Made by a program: the position numbers and the translations under genes
Shown here: positions 17,025-27,651 of the stretch, one piece after another
Layout of the letters: the number at the start of each line of letters is the position of its first letter
How positions within the stretch are numbered: the stretch's first letter is position 1
Assembly (NCBI GenBank): GCA_001805575.1
Contig: MHGN01000063.1
Location: 1 to 50,240 of the forward strand
Length of the DNA: 50,240 nt
Source of the DNA: Omnitrophica WOR_2 bacterium RIFCSPHIGHO2_02_FULL_45_21
Lineage (GTDB): Bacteria; Omnitrophota; Gorgyraeia; Gygaellales; UBA12090
Direction of reading: 5' to 3'
Notes under the pieces: generated by a model
Seen by the model: only the letters and a program-made list of their open reading frames with translations
Database searches by the model: none
What the model was told of the DNA's origin: nothing

Positions 17025-19415
17025 ATGGCTATGGCGAGAATACGGCTTGCCCTTCTGTTGATGGGTTTTAGCTCCCTGATAATCCAGACTCTCCTCATCC
17101 GTGAATTTCTCATCAGCTTCTACGGCAACGAGCTAACCATCGGATTAATCTTAGCTAACTGGATAATCTTAGAGGCATTCGGAAGCGGCCTGATTAATCC
17201 ATTCTCCGCAAAATCAAAAAAGCCGCAGCTTGTCTACGCCCTTTTACAGGCAGCTATTGCTTTATACCTGCCAATAAGCATCTATCTTATTCGCAATGTA
17301 AAAAATATCTTAGGGCTTACCCTGGGCGAAGGGATAGGAATCCTGCCCATATTCTTCAGTTCTCTGTTTATCCTTGCGCCTTTAAGCATCCTTGACGGAG
17401 CCCAGTTTCCCTTCGGCTGCCGCATACTCTCGGACAGGGAAAAAAGTCCGCTAGAATCCGCGGGCAAAGTCTATATCTTGGAGGCAATGGGATTTATTCT
17501 GGCCGGCCCTATTTTTACCTATCTTCTGGTTACGAAACTCAATTCCTTTGCCATTGCCTTTTTATTAGGCGGGCTTAACCTATTCTCTGCCGCGGCCCTT
17601 CTTAAGAGAAAACTTTCTGATTTCTCATATAGAACTTCTTTTGTGGTTATAAGCACTTTGTTCTTCCTTAACGGATATTTCCTCCTTAACCAGGCAGAAA
17701 TCCTCCACTGGCATTCCTTGAATAAACAATGGCAGAATCAACAGGTGCTTACTTACCAAAACTCTATCTATGGCAATCTGGCAGTAACCAAGTCGGGAGA
17801 GCAATTTACCTTCTACAGCGACGGAATCCCTATTATCAGCGCTCCCCTGCCTGACATCGCCTCTAGCGAAGAATTAGTGCATTTTTCTATGCTGGCGCAT
17901 CCTAAACCCAAAAACGTCCTCTTATTAAGCGGAGGCGCAGGCGGCATTATCAAGGAAATCCTTAAACACCCGATCGATAAACTAACCTATACTGAACTTG
18001 ACCCTCTACTGATAAAACTAATTAAGGATTTCCCCACCCGGTTAACCCAGGAGGAATTAAGCGACCCGCGGCTTGAGATTAAATATATTGACGGCAGAAG
18101 ATTTCTGTTGCTTACAGAATCAAAATACGATCTGGTTATCCTTCATCTGCCAGCGCCCTCTACCTTACAATTAAACCGCTTTTATACTCAGGAATTTTTT
18201 CAAAAGGTCAAATCTATTTTGGCTGAAGACGGGTTCCTCTCTTTTGGCCTCCCGGGATCCTTAAGCTACCTCAACCCGCAATTACGTAACCTCAATGGCT
18301 CAATATTGGCTACGGCTGAAGATGTATTTGGCAGGGTAAACATCATCCCCGGAGATTTTAATCTTTATCTTGCCTCAAAAACAACTCCCCAGAAGTTAAG
18401 CCAGCAAGGCGACGGTTTGGCTTTCCCTTTAGCCAAAGCCATAAGCCAGCAAGGCAATGGTTTGGCTTTCCCTTTAGCCGCAGCCATAAGCCCGCAGGCA
18501 ATGGTGCGGCTTCCGATAGCCGCAGCCATAAGCCCGCAAGTTTTCCTTAACCGGCTTGAAGAAAGAAATATTCAGACCCAGCTTTTAAACAAATTTCATC
18601 TTGAATACCGCCTTGACCCTCGCTGGTTAGCCTGGTTTAAGGATTCCCTCGGCGATTATAAGCACATGAGAAGAAACTCTGACCTTCTGCCTTCCGGAAC
18701 CTTCTACAGCATCGCTTACTGGAACAGCGCATTTTCAAGCAGGCTGCAAGGATTATTTAACGGTTTAGACAAGCTGAATTTCTCTATAATTATGCTCTGG
18801 CTTGGACTGGCTGCTTTAGTTATATTGCTTTTAAAGAGGTTCGTTGTTAAATTGAAAAGATTCTCTATCGGATTTGCTATTACCACTACCGGTTTTATCG
18901 GAATGAGCTTTGACCTTATCTTTATCTACGCCTATCAGTCATTTTACGGCTTTGTCTTTAGCCACCTTGCCCTCTTAGTTTGCGCCTTTATGGCCGGCAT
19001 TACCTTAGGCGGCTGGATGATCACCAAAAGGCTAAACCGGATAAAGAATGATTTCATCCTCTTCTCAAGAATAGAATTAATCCTTGCGGGTTTTTGCTTA
19101 GCGGTGTGGCTGCTGCTGCAATACTTGAAATATATAAGCCTGACGGAATTCTCTTATCTTTTCTTTGTCTTAGCCGCTCTTTCGGGCTCTCTTGTGGGCC
19201 TGGAATTTCCTTTAGCAAATAAAATTTATGGGAAAGATAAAACCCACACCAAAAGCGCGGGGCTGCTCTATTGCCTTGACCTTTTTGGGGCATGGCTGGC
19301 AGCCCTGATTGTCTCAATAGCTTTTGTGCCGGTCATAGGGATAATAAAGACCTGCCTTATTTTGGCCTTCCTAAAAGCTATAAGCTTTGCCTTTGTTGTT
19401 TTATTTAAGAACTAA
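17025..19415 (+). CDS. Polytopic membrane protein with spermidine synthase-like (SpeE) domain
   Basis: N-terminal TM segments, then LLLSGGAGGIIKEILKHPIDKLTYTELDPLLIKLI, then C-terminal TM segments with LVGLEFPLANKIYG. Confidence 0.85.
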   Translation: MAMARIRLALLLMGFSSLIIQTLLIREFLISFYGNELTIGLILANWIILEAFGSGLINPFSAKSKKPQLVYALLQAAIALYLPISIYLIRNVKNILGLTLGEGIGILPIFFSSLFILAPLSILDGAQFPFGCRILSDREKSPLESAGKVYILEAMGFILAGPIFTYLLVTKLNSFAIAFLLGGLNLFSAAALLKRKLSDFSYRTSFVVISTLFFLNGYFLLNQAEILHWHSLNKQWQNQQVLTYQNSIYGNLAVTKSGEQFTFYSDGIPIISAPLPDIASSEELVHFSMLAHPKPKNVLLLSGGAGGIIKEILKHPIDKLTYTELDPLLIKLIKDFPTRLTQEELSDPRLEIKYIDGRRFLLLTESKYDLVILHLPAPSTLQLNRFYTQEFFQKVKSILAEDGFLSFGLPGSLSYLNPQLRNLNGSILATAEDVFGRVNIIPGDFNLYLASKTTPQKLSQQGDGLAFPLAKAISQQGNGLAFPLAAAISPQAMVRLPIAAAISPQVFLNRLEERNIQTQLLNKFHLEYRLDPRWLAWFKDSLGDYKHMRRNSDLLPSGTFYSIAYWNSAFSSRLQGLFNGLDKLNFSIIMLWLGLAALVILLLKRFVVKLKRFSIGFAITTTGFIGMSFDLIFIYAYQSFYGFVFSHLALLVCAFMAGITLGGWMITKRLNRIKNDFILFSRIELILAGFCLAVWLLLQYLKYISLTEFSYLFFVLAALSGSLVGLEFPLANKIYGKDKTHTKSAGLLYCLDLFGAWLAALIVSIAFVPVIGIIKTCLILAFLKAISFAFVVLFKN
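18397..18540 (+). repeat. Intragenic tandem repeat, two 45-bp units, one 42-bp variant unit, one partial unit
   Basis: Units begin TAAGCCAGCAAGGC / TAAGCCAGCAAGGC / TAAGCCCGCAGG / TAAGCCCGCAAG; encodes SQQGDGLAFPLAKAI-SQQGNGLAFPLAAAI-SPQAMVRLPIAAAI-SPQ. Confidence 0.9.
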
Positions 19416-19452
19416 ATTAAACCAACAATGCATCTTAAGATTGGTTTAATTT
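19414..19452. terminator. Bidirectional terminator-like inverted repeat between convergent genes
   Basis: Perfect 12-bp arms AAATTAAACCAA (19414-19425) / TTGGTTTAATTT (19441-19452); overlaps the stop codons of both flanking genes. Confidence 0.75.
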
Positions 19453-20609
19453 ATCCAGACACCGGGAATTTCTCTGCCGCAGGATTTGCATTTCCCTTTG
19501 ACTATGTCATTACTAAGCACGGTAAAGCCGCGGCGCTGGATTATCGCCTTTTTACAGACGGGGCAGTAGGTGTTTTCAGCTATATGGCCGGGGACATTGC
19601 CGAGATAAACAAAATGTAGCCCCGCGCTCAAAGCAACTTCCCTTGCCTTTTCCAGGGTTTCTACCGGTGTAGGATTGAGAGAAGTGAGTTTATACTGCGG
19701 CATGAAACGGCTAAGATGTAACGGCACATCAGGGCCTAAATTTTCCTTTATCCAAATGCACATCTGTTTTATCTTATCCAGGCCGTCATTTAAACCGGGG
19801 ACAACCAGAGTAGTAATCTCAAGCCAGACCTTGTTCTTCTTTAAAATCTTAAGCGTCTTGAGCACTGTTTCTAAATTTCCCGCGCAGACCTCGCTGTAAT
19901 ATTCCTGGGTAAATGCCTTAAGGTCAATGTCAGCCGCGTCTAAATAAAGGGATGCTTCTTCCACGGCTTGAGGATTTAATGAACCGTTAGAATGATACAT
20001 ATTTCTTAAGCCCCGAATCTTAGCCAGCCGCGCGGTATCAAGCATATATTCATAGAATATTGACGGCTCGGTATAGGTATAGGCGATGCTGGGACAGTTA
20101 TTTCTGACTGCCTGATTCACTACCTCTTCGGGAGGAAGCTCCTGATTAAGGGTTTCCTCAGGGGGAAACTGGGATATCTGCCAGTTCTGACAGAACTTGC
20201 ATCTATAATTGCATCCGGCAGTGGCAATGGAAAATATAGAAGTCCCGGGAAGAAAATGAAACAAGGGCTTTTTCTCCATCGGGTCAATATGCGCCGCGCA
20301 GGCCTTCCCATAGACAAGAGAATAGAGCTTCCCATCTCTGGGCTCCCGCGCCCGGCAGAAACTCCTCATTCCGTTTTTCAGGGTGCATTTTTGCGGGCAA
20401 AGCTCGCACTGCACGGTATCGCTATCTATCTTTTTATAAAATTTTGCTTCATAGCGGAAGAAAGAATCTGAATTCTTCGCCCAGGAGTTTTTTTGCATAA
20501 ACATATCTAAAACCGAATAAGATAGCGCTCCCCCCAGACAAAACAGGCAGCCATCCCTCACGAATTCCTTACGGCTAAACTTTCTCTTTAATAAATCTTC
20601 CATCTCCAT
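19446..20609 (-). CDS. AmmeMemoRadiSam-type (AmrS-like) radical SAM protein with Tat-like N-terminus
   Basis: CELCPQKCTLKNGMRSFCRAR; radical SAM ATAGCNYRCKFCQNWQIS; N-terminal KRKFSRKEFVRDGCLFCLGGALSYSV. Confidence 0.85.
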   Translation of the reverse strand: MEMEDLLKRKFSRKEFVRDGCLFCLGGALSYSVLDMFMQKNSWAKNSDSFFRYEAKFYKKIDSDTVQCELCPQKCTLKNGMRSFCRAREPRDGKLYSLVYGKACAAHIDPMEKKPLFHFLPGTSIFSIATAGCNYRCKFCQNWQISQFPPEETLNQELPPEEVVNQAVRNNCPSIAYTYTEPSIFYEYMLDTARLAKIRGLRNMYHSNGSLNPQAVEEASLYLDAADIDLKAFTQEYYSEVCAGNLETVLKTLKILKKNKVWLEITTLVVPGLNDGLDKIKQMCIWIKENLGPDVPLHLSRFMPQYKLTSLNPTPVETLEKAREVALSAGLHFVYLGNVPGHIAENTYCPVCKKAIIQRRGFTVLSNDIVKGKCKSCGREIPGVWIN

Positions 20610-20698
20610 TGCCCAACTTTATATTTTGTCTTCCAAAATAAATATGCCACAACAAAATTATATTGTCAAGGCGCATCCGTTTTGCGCGCATATAACAT

Positions 20699-20729
20699 AA
20701 AAAACAGCGGCGGCTATCAGCCGTCCGCT
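20699..20729 (-). terminator. Intrinsic terminator after the 20787-24035 molybdoenzyme
   Basis: Minus strand AGCGGACGGCT-GAT-AGCCGCCGCT-G-TTTTTT, one bulged A. Confidence 0.75.
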
Positions 20730-20786
20730 GAAGTGAATTGCTAGATGACTTTGAGAGGCAAACGATTGGATGGATTTACTGTCTCC

Positions 20787-23700
20787 CTACACCTTCACCA
20801 ACGTTACATAGGTATCGTAAAAGGCAACTGAGGCGCCTACCAAATCCTGCAGGCAGACGTTTTTCAGGTAGGGGTCAATACGCATTGCGGAGTTGGCGTG
20901 GATTCCCAGGCTGCGGCGCTTATCCGGCTTTATGTTTTTTCCATCAATGACGATCTCTCCTGCTCCATAAGCCCAGTGGCCATGGCCTAAGGAAAAGGCG
21001 GTTACCCCGGGCCTTATGCCTTCAATCACCTTAAGCTTTCCAATCATCGGCTTCTTACCTGCCGCTTTTAAATCCCAGACGCCTTCTGGATTGGTCTTAG
21101 AGACAACCTTTACCAAATCTCCGTTAGTAAGGCCTAAACGCAGGGCATCCTGGGAATTTAAAAGGATAAAATTTTCCGGAAGCAAACTCAGGAGCCAGTA
21201 ATTTGAGATGGTCCGGCTTTTACATTGCGCCATCTCGCGGTAGGTAATCAGATTCAAGCTGAATCCTTCTTTTTCATCATTAATAATGTTTCCTTGAGAA
21301 TCTGCAATTGGTAAATAGGTAGCTGACGTAGGAAAGCCCTTACCGCTAATTGAATTTTTGGCTTTGGCTAACTTCTCAATATACATATTTATCTGCTTGC
21401 CGTATTTATTCTTCAGTTGTTTGCCATCAAAGGCGGCCTCAAAATCATCAAAGCGCCCGCCGCGATTTAAGACATAAACAACTTTTCTCCATAATAGAGG
21501 GCTAACCGCAGACTGCCATTTCTCTATGCTAAAAACACTCTTTGGTAAATGCCGGCGGGCTTTTAAAAAAACCTCTAATTCCTGAGCATCGGCATCAGGG
21601 ACTGCATTTCTCCCATCATTTTCATCGCCAAAAGCAACATTTGCCGTCATCTTTAAATAATAATCTTCCGGCCTGAATAAATCTAATCCCTCTTTTAATC
21701 CGCCTTTGCCAAAGCCAGGCAAATTCATCAGCTCTGCGGCTTTTAGGAAAAATGCCTCTAGAGAAATGGGCATTCTTTCTTCAAAAACCTCAACCTCTTC
21801 AGGAATAGGCGCTACTGCCGGCTGGCGCACCGGCTGAACCTTCCATATTACCGATGGATGCGAGCCCTGAAACTCCCAGCGCTCTAAATAGGAAAGGTCA
21901 GGAATAATATAATCAGCGTAGATTGAGGACTCGCCAATAGTGATATCCGAGGCAATAAAAAGAGGAATCTTATTGATATCTGCTAAAACCTCGGCTTGAG
22001 TCTGTCCAGCGGGGAGGGAATAAGCCGGAGTTCCCATATACATAATTAAGGCCTTAATCGGATAAGGATAACCATCGCCTGCTGAAGGAAGAATCTCCTG
22101 ATAAACATCTGAAGCCATAGGAAACCAGGGACGCTTTGCCGGGTAACCGCTATAAATAGTTGTTTCTTCATATTTGACATCGTGGCGGATGATACTGATG
22201 CCAAACGGCGAAATCTTTTTGGGATGAAGTTTGGTCATATCATAGGGCTTGCCTTCCTTTTCGCCTACATTGTCATAGGCTGAAGCCTGAGACGAGCCTC
22301 CCTGCCAATCATAGTTACCGATGAGCAGATTCAAGGTATACCAAGCCAGGACATTGTAAAAACCGTTGGTATGCTGGGATACCCCGCGGTGAATATCCGC
22401 GCAGGCGCGCTTTCCGTGTGAGGTAAACTCTTCGCTCACGGCAATAATATCCTTTACCTCTAAACCACAGAGCTCTGCCCATCCATCAATGGTATATTTA
22501 AATGCCTCCTGCCTGATGATTTCTAATACTGACTTTACTTTGATTCCTGAAATTTCAGCATCAACCAATAAATCTCCCTCAGCAGGTATCTCGGCATCAT
22601 TAGGGTCAAAAGCAACGGGTTGGTTATTTTCATAACAGACAAAGTTGTCAAACTCATAGTCAATGCTCGTGCCGTCTTTTAAGCTTTTGGTTTTCCTGGC
22701 TTTCTCTATTCCTATATCTGAGGCGCGCAGGAACTCGCCCGGCTTTTCATCTTTGATTTTAACTAACCAGCAGGCATTAGTCCAGTTCGGCTCTTTATCT
22801 ATTTTTGCCGCGGCCTTGTTAGCATTAGCAAGATATTTCAAGTCGTATTTTCCGTTTTCAATCACCCAGCGGATCATTGCCAGGGCAAGGGCTGCTTCGG
22901 TGCCGGGTTTTATGGGAAGCCACTTCCAGGCCTTGGCAGCGGCCTTAGAAAGCCGAGGGTCAACCACGGCGTATTTAAGCTTTCCGGAAACCAGGCCCTG
23001 AGTAATTTTATTACTGCGATACGGAGGCCCATAATTTGCCTCAAAAGGCGATGAGCCCACAAAGAGCACAAATTCAGCCCCGGATAAATCTGCCTGCCAG
23101 TAAAATTTCTTTCCGCCTCCCCACTTTGCCTTCTTTTCTTTTTCATCAAAGTCATACTGGTCAGACATACTCTTACCGGTAAAATAGAGTGAACCCTGGC
23201 AGACGGTGGTGTGGCCGTGAAAATTAACCGAGCCGAAAGAATCCTGAATAAAGCGCTTAAAAAATTCAGAACGGCCGCTTTTTAAACGCCCGTGAATCCA
23301 GAGCAGCTGATTATTCTTCGGCCCGAAATCCGGATGCTCCGGGTCAATGAGCTTATCTAAATGCTCTTTAAATTTTTCCTTAAACTCCCGGATCTTTTCT
23401 TTCTTTTCCTCCGGCTCTTTGCTATGCCAGATTTCTTTGATATCAGAGTTCATCTCTTTGAAAACTTTCGGGTCTCGTAAAACCCAGATGTCCTTAAGGC
23501 CGCTGAGATCGCGGTTCTCTTCGCCGGGAACATTGCTAAAAAGCTTTCCTCCTTCAACAATTTCCTTTACTGCCTGCTCAAAGGGGATACTCACCCATTT
23601 GTTTTCACCGCGCTTTCCCGCGCGTTTAAGCACGCGGCGGATACGATATGGGTCATAGAGCGTCTGGATGCCAGACTGGCCTTTAGGGCAGATGTGGCCG

Positions 23701-24035
23701 TCAATCCCTGCTGATTCTGAAAGCGAAGTCTTATACGGCAGATGCGGCCACATTGTCCAGGGGCTGTAGGGATTACCGTCAATCTTTACCGCTAAACCGT
23801 CAAGAAGTTTTACCTTTAAGCTGCAGCCGGTATTACACTGCAGGCATACGCTATTAATGATATTTTCGGGTTTATTCAAAACATAATCCGCTTCTTGAAT
23901 TTTCTCTGCCTGCGCGAGAGCATTTTTTAGCAAGCCTGAATTTTCCAGCAACTCTCTGCCCAACAATGCTCCGGCCCCTGCGCCTGTAGACAGCTTGAGG
24001 AATTCTTTTCGGGATAATTGCTTTTTTTGATTCAT
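20787..24035 (-). CDS. Molybdopterin oxidoreductase, TtrA/SrdA/ArrA-like (substrate unresolved)
   Basis: SRKEFLK signal, VCLQCNTGCSLKVKLLDG FeS motif, GHICPKGQSG, HGHTTVCQGSLYF; B-C-A gene order with FeS and NrfD subunits. Confidence 0.85.
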   Translation of the reverse strand: MNQKKQLSRKEFLKLSTGAGAGALLGRELLENSGLLKNALAQAEKIQEADYVLNKPENIINSVCLQCNTGCSLKVKLLDGLAVKIDGNPYSPWTMWPHLPYKTSLSESAGIDGHICPKGQSGIQTLYDPYRIRRVLKRAGKRGENKWVSIPFEQAVKEIVEGGKLFSNVPGEENRDLSGLKDIWVLRDPKVFKEMNSDIKEIWHSKEPEEKKEKIREFKEKFKEHLDKLIDPEHPDFGPKNNQLLWIHGRLKSGRSEFFKRFIQDSFGSVNFHGHTTVCQGSLYFTGKSMSDQYDFDEKEKKAKWGGGKKFYWQADLSGAEFVLFVGSSPFEANYGPPYRSNKITQGLVSGKLKYAVVDPRLSKAAAKAWKWLPIKPGTEAALALAMIRWVIENGKYDLKYLANANKAAAKIDKEPNWTNACWLVKIKDEKPGEFLRASDIGIEKARKTKSLKDGTSIDYEFDNFVCYENNQPVAFDPNDAEIPAEGDLLVDAEISGIKVKSVLEIIRQEAFKYTIDGWAELCGLEVKDIIAVSEEFTSHGKRACADIHRGVSQHTNGFYNVLAWYTLNLLIGNYDWQGGSSQASAYDNVGEKEGKPYDMTKLHPKKISPFGISIIRHDVKYEETTIYSGYPAKRPWFPMASDVYQEILPSAGDGYPYPIKALIMYMGTPAYSLPAGQTQAEVLADINKIPLFIASDITIGESSIYADYIIPDLSYLERWEFQGSHPSVIWKVQPVRQPAVAPIPEEVEVFEERMPISLEAFFLKAAELMNLPGFGKGGLKEGLDLFRPEDYYLKMTANVAFGDENDGRNAVPDADAQELEVFLKARRHLPKSVFSIEKWQSAVSPLLWRKVVYVLNRGGRFDDFEAAFDGKQLKNKYGKQINMYIEKLAKAKNSISGKGFPTSATYLPIADSQGNIINDEKEGFSLNLITYREMAQCKSRTISNYWLLSLLPENFILLNSQDALRLGLTNGDLVKVVSKTNPEGVWDLKAAGKKPMIGKLKVIEGIRPGVTAFSLGHGHWAYGAGEIVIDGKNIKPDKRRSLGIHANSAMRIDPYLKNVCLQDLVGASVAFYDTYVTLVKV

Positions 24036-25189
24036 TTGAGTGTCTTAGTTTTCAATACAGGCAGGAATTTTATTCCCAGATAAAATAATCCCACTGCCAG
24101 ACTCAGAATAAATAAACTTACCTGCCACTCATGGAAACTCGGCACATACGAAAACATCAGCCGTTTCTCGATAAAGGCGCTCTCCAGGCCCTTTAATTCG
24201 GGAATCGCCAGTGCGGGAATGACAATATTAAGCCGGACGCTCATAAAGGTAAGGGCAATCAAACCCGAGGCAAAGGAAAGCTTAGTCAGGTTAGGTTTTT
24301 CCAGTAATAAAAATAAAGGTATAACACTCCCCATGCCAATATGCACCAGCCAGAAAACCCACCAAAATGGGCCGAAGAGGACTAACTTTACCGCCTCAAT
24401 ATGGTAAGCAACCTGTCCCCAGAGCGGAACTACCAGAATAGCCGCCTCGAGAGTAATGTTGACTATAAGCAGGCCCAGAATTAACCGCGGCAGAATATTA
24501 AACATCCCTTCGTCATCCTGCTTAGTGAAGCCAAAGATTATACTTACCAACGCAATTAAAGACATGCCGGATAACAACGCCTCAAATAAAAATATAATCG
24601 GAAACATCGCTGAATGCCAATAGGGCCTCGCGCCGATTACCCCAAAGAGTGAGCCGCCGCAGACCGGAATGGCGATTGCCAAGGGCAGGCCAATCATCGC
24701 CAGAATATGGGCTTTCTTTTCAGAATCCCTAAAGGTATAGATTATCTGGAGCAAAACAAGCAGGAAATAGGCGCTATAGAGCCAGACCATCCAGCTCATC
24801 ATTGAAGAAGGCGTGGGATAAACAAAGACATACCAGAATCTTTCCCAATGGCCTAAATCCAAAACAATGGTTAAAAGCGCGGAGACCAATGCCACCAGGC
24901 TGATTAATAGGCAGAGCCTTTTTAATTTTTCAAAATACTTTAATCCCAGAAAGGAAATTAAAGAGGAAAATAAGTATGCGCCGCTGGATATGCCCACTAA
25001 ATAAATATAGAGGGAAACCCATAAACCCCAGGTGACATAACTTCCTAAATTCAGTAGTTTTTTACCAACAATCAGCCGTTCTAAGACACCGATTCCTCCA
25101 AAGATAAAACATATTCCCCAGAATAGTTTATACAGCTTTTTCATTTTATCCCCAGATATAATAAACCTTAGGCCTTGTCCCCAATTCAC
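24032..25189 (-). CDS. NrfD/PsrC-like membrane subunit
   Basis: Polytopic; [36 protein letters not shown]; between FeS and Mo subunits. Confidence 0.85.
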   Translation of the reverse strand: MNWGQGLRFIISGDKMKKLYKLFWGICFIFGGIGVLERLIVGKKLLNLGSYVTWGLWVSLYIYLVGISSGAYLFSSLISFLGLKYFEKLKRLCLLISLVALVSALLTIVLDLGHWERFWYVFVYPTPSSMMSWMVWLYSAYFLLVLLQIIYTFRDSEKKAHILAMIGLPLAIAIPVCGGSLFGVIGARPYWHSAMFPIIFLFEALLSGMSLIALVSIIFGFTKQDDEGMFNILPRLILGLLIVNITLEAAILVVPLWGQVAYHIEAVKLVLFGPFWWVFWLVHIGMGSVIPLFLLLEKPNLTKLSFASGLIALTFMSVRLNIVIPALAIPELKGLESAFIEKRLMFSYVPSFHEWQVSLFILSLAVGLFYLGIKFLPVLKTKTLK

Positions 25190-26039
25190 TTTTAAGCGTG
25201 GTGATATTCGGCCGGGCGATAAACTCAGAGACTAAGCTATCCCTGTCATTATTGTCGCCAAAATAAGTTGCTCCTCCGATACAAGTAGTCACGCAAGCCG
25301 GAAGCATCCCCTTCTCTATGCGATGAATACAGAAATGGCACTTTCTGGCATTACCTATCGGAGATGCCCCATGCTTACGCGGCCAAATCTTATTGTATTC
25401 AAAAGCCGGCCTTAATTCATAATCCTGCACTTTTGGCGTCCCTTGAGTATATGTTTCACCAAAATCCGCGCTGCGGGCATTATAGGGACAGGCGGTAATG
25501 CAATAGCGGCAGCCGATACAGCGCTCATAATCTACCGCCACAATCCCATCTTCTCGTTTATGGGTTGCCTTTACAGGACAGACGGGAACGCAGGGCGGCT
25601 TTTCGCATTGCATACAGGGCCGGGGAATAAACCGCCGCGTAACCTTGGGGTAGGTGCCGATTTCTTCATCCATCACCGGACGATATACCACTCCCGGCGG
25701 CAGGACATTTTCCGCTTTACAGGCGATAGTGCAGGCCGAGCAGCCAATACATCTACGTAAATCCAAAACCATAGCCCATTTTCTTTCTTTGCGCGGCTTA
25801 CTCAAGGCGCGCAACAAATCCTCCTGCATCCTCAAAAGCTCATTCTTCTGGACGAGCTCCCGAGGCAGCTTAGATAAATCTACTTCCGGAGCCTGAATTG
25901 ATTCATCTTCCCTGCTGACTGCTTTTGCTAAATTCAAAGAGCCACTGGCTAAAGCAGCCGCAGCGGCTGGCACAGCCAATTTCAGGAAATCCTTACGGCT
26001 GATTTTCTTTTTTTCGTCCATAACTATAACCTTTGTCAT
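25146..26039 (-). CDS. Four-cluster 4Fe-4S electron transfer subunit with Tat-like signal
   Basis: [78 protein letters not shown]. Confidence 0.9.
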   Translation of the reverse strand: MTKVIVMDEKKKISRKDFLKLAVPAAAAALASGSLNLAKAVSREDESIQAPEVDLSKLPRELVQKNELLRMQEDLLRALSKPRKERKWAMVLDLRRCIGCSACTIACKAENVLPPGVVYRPVMDEEIGTYPKVTRRFIPRPCMQCEKPPCVPVCPVKATHKREDGIVAVDYERCIGCRYCITACPYNARSADFGETYTQGTPKVQDYELRPAFEYNKIWPRKHGASPIGNARKCHFCIHRIEKGMLPACVTTCIGGATYFGDNNDRDSLVSEFIARPNITTLKSELGTRPKVYYIWG

Positions 26040-26146
26040 CCCGCCTCATAAGCTACGCCAAAATTCTGTTCCATAATTTTGCGCGTATTCGGCGGGATAA
26101 TTCGCATTTATAACTTACTTTCCGCCTACGGCGGATCGTAAGTTAT
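26038..26146 (+). repeat. Two-hairpin palindromic repeat element, copy A
   Basis: ATCCCGCC..GGCGGGAT (26038-26045/26091-26098), then GGGATAATTCG, then ATAACTTAC-TT-TCCGCC-TAC-GGCGGA-TC-GTAAGTTAT (26110-26146). Confidence 0.8.
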
Positions 26147-26153
26147 CTGCTCA

Positions 26154-27458
26154 TTAAAATTGCGTTGCTACTATTGCCGAAAGCAAATTATCATCCGTAT
26201 CGCCGATTCCTGACCAAGAATTCTTATTCCAGTCATAGCTGAGTTTTAAAATAGTATTATCTGTCCAACGGTAACCCCCGCCCAAAGAATACCTCTCGTA
26301 CCTATTGGCAATAACTCCGTTTAAGGTAGCAGTGCCATCTCCGTTTATATCTACAAAACTGAACCTGCCCGCTGTATAAAATTTCTCGGTCCAGCTATAG
26401 GTTCCCTCTAGAAAGCCGAAGTTTCCGTCCCGTGTCCTGTTTGCTTCATCCTTAAACTGGCCGTAGGATAATCTCAAGATGGCTTTACTGTCACTAAACG
26501 CCGGAGGGTCAAGAGGTTTTTTTCCTTTACCAAAATCATAACGAGCATCCATTTCCCAGACAGTCCTATCCCAATCATTTTCTCCCGATGGACGAGTAAC
26601 TAAGCCGGCAATGGACATCTCAGCGCTGGAACTGTCTAACCTTCCGGAATTATAATAAGTTGTAGATAAGTATAACGGCTCAATTGGACTGTGATAAAGT
26701 TTCCCCATAAATGCCTTGCCCGCGGTTGAATCTGAGCCTACGCCGGAATTACCGTCGCTCACCGAAACCACCCAGCCCAATGGCTTTAGCTTTAGCTTGT
26801 CTAACTTTACCTTACCGGCAAATTCCAAACCCTCATCAACTACTGTTACTCTAGCCGCAGAATTTGAAGGCAAAACACCTTCAACTAGATTATCTGACCA
26901 GGTCTCCTCGCCAAATCCCAGCTTAAATTTTCCCAAACGAGTAGATAAACTAAACGGAGAATCTTTCAACGCCGGGATAAAATCCTTTGACTGCAGAAAG
27001 AAATAATCCAGCAAAGGGCTCTGGGCGGTGGCATTATTCAGATTAAAACGCATTACTAAGGTATTGATTGCATCCGGCGCGAAAGAAAATTGAAGTTTGG
27101 CATCGGGCATCTCAAAAGAACCGGCAGGGTATGAACCTGCTTTTCCTGAATCAAAAAAACCGAGCGCGGCCCTGCCTTTAATCTTTAGCTTGGCTAAGGT
27201 ATTGGCTAAATCTACTCTCGGCGCCTGCACAGCTTGAGATGCTTCCTTAATTTTAGCTACCTCCTCTTTGGCTTTGAGCGACTCTTCTTTTGCCTTTGCC
27301 TGATCCGCCTCTAACTTTTCAATTCTATTCAATAACTCCTGCACCTGCGTCTTTAGAACTGTTAGTTCCTCATCCCGCTGATCGGCCTTAAGAATTGGGG
27401 CATTAAATGCCAGAACCAATATGAAAACTAATATTCCCGAAAAAATCTTTTCCCTCAT
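26154..27458 (-). CDS. Outer-membrane porin-like beta-barrel with N-terminal coiled coil
   Basis: Signal peptide, coiled coil EELTVLKTQVQELLNRIEKLEADQ, amphipathic strands, terminal Phe (AIVATQF). Confidence 0.75.
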   Translation of the reverse strand: MREKIFSGILVFILVLAFNAPILKADQRDEELTVLKTQVQELLNRIEKLEADQAKAKEESLKAKEEVAKIKEASQAVQAPRVDLANTLAKLKIKGRAALGFFDSGKAGSYPAGSFEMPDAKLQFSFAPDAINTLVMRFNLNNATAQSPLLDYFFLQSKDFIPALKDSPFSLSTRLGKFKLGFGEETWSDNLVEGVLPSNSAARVTVVDEGLEFAGKVKLDKLKLKPLGWVVSVSDGNSGVGSDSTAGKAFMGKLYHSPIEPLYLSTTYYNSGRLDSSSAEMSIAGLVTRPSGENDWDRTVWEMDARYDFGKGKKPLDPPAFSDSKAILRLSYGQFKDEANRTRDGNFGFLEGTYSWTEKFYTAGRFSFVDINGDGTATLNGVIANRYERYSLGGGYRWTDNTILKLSYDWNKNSWSGIGDTDDNLLSAIVATQF

Positions 27459-27649
27459 TTTTTCTCTCCTCCCTCTTCTTCTGTCTTTTCTAATATCAAT
27501 TCAATCTTTTCCGGTTTACCGGTATCCTTGAGATTAAAAACCATGCTCAAGATAATCTGCTTAACAAAATTACTTAAGAATGGTTTTAAAGGAACAAGTT
27601 TATTGTTAATAAACAAGCGCATCTTGAAATTTTTAGCTATGTCTTTCAT
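27455..27649 (-). CDS. Small hypothetical protein between moeA and porin
   Basis: 64 aa; close downstream of moeA and overlapping the porin start. Confidence 0.55.
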   Translation of the reverse strand: MKDIAKNFKMRLFINNKLVPLKPFLSNFVKQIILSMVFNLKDTGKPEKIELILEKTEEEGGEKK

Positions 27650-27651
27650 CT

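Noticed and set aside
18397-18540. Possible CRISPR array
   Set aside because: Units are contiguous direct repeats without unique spacers and are in frame within a CDS; no cas genes in the window.
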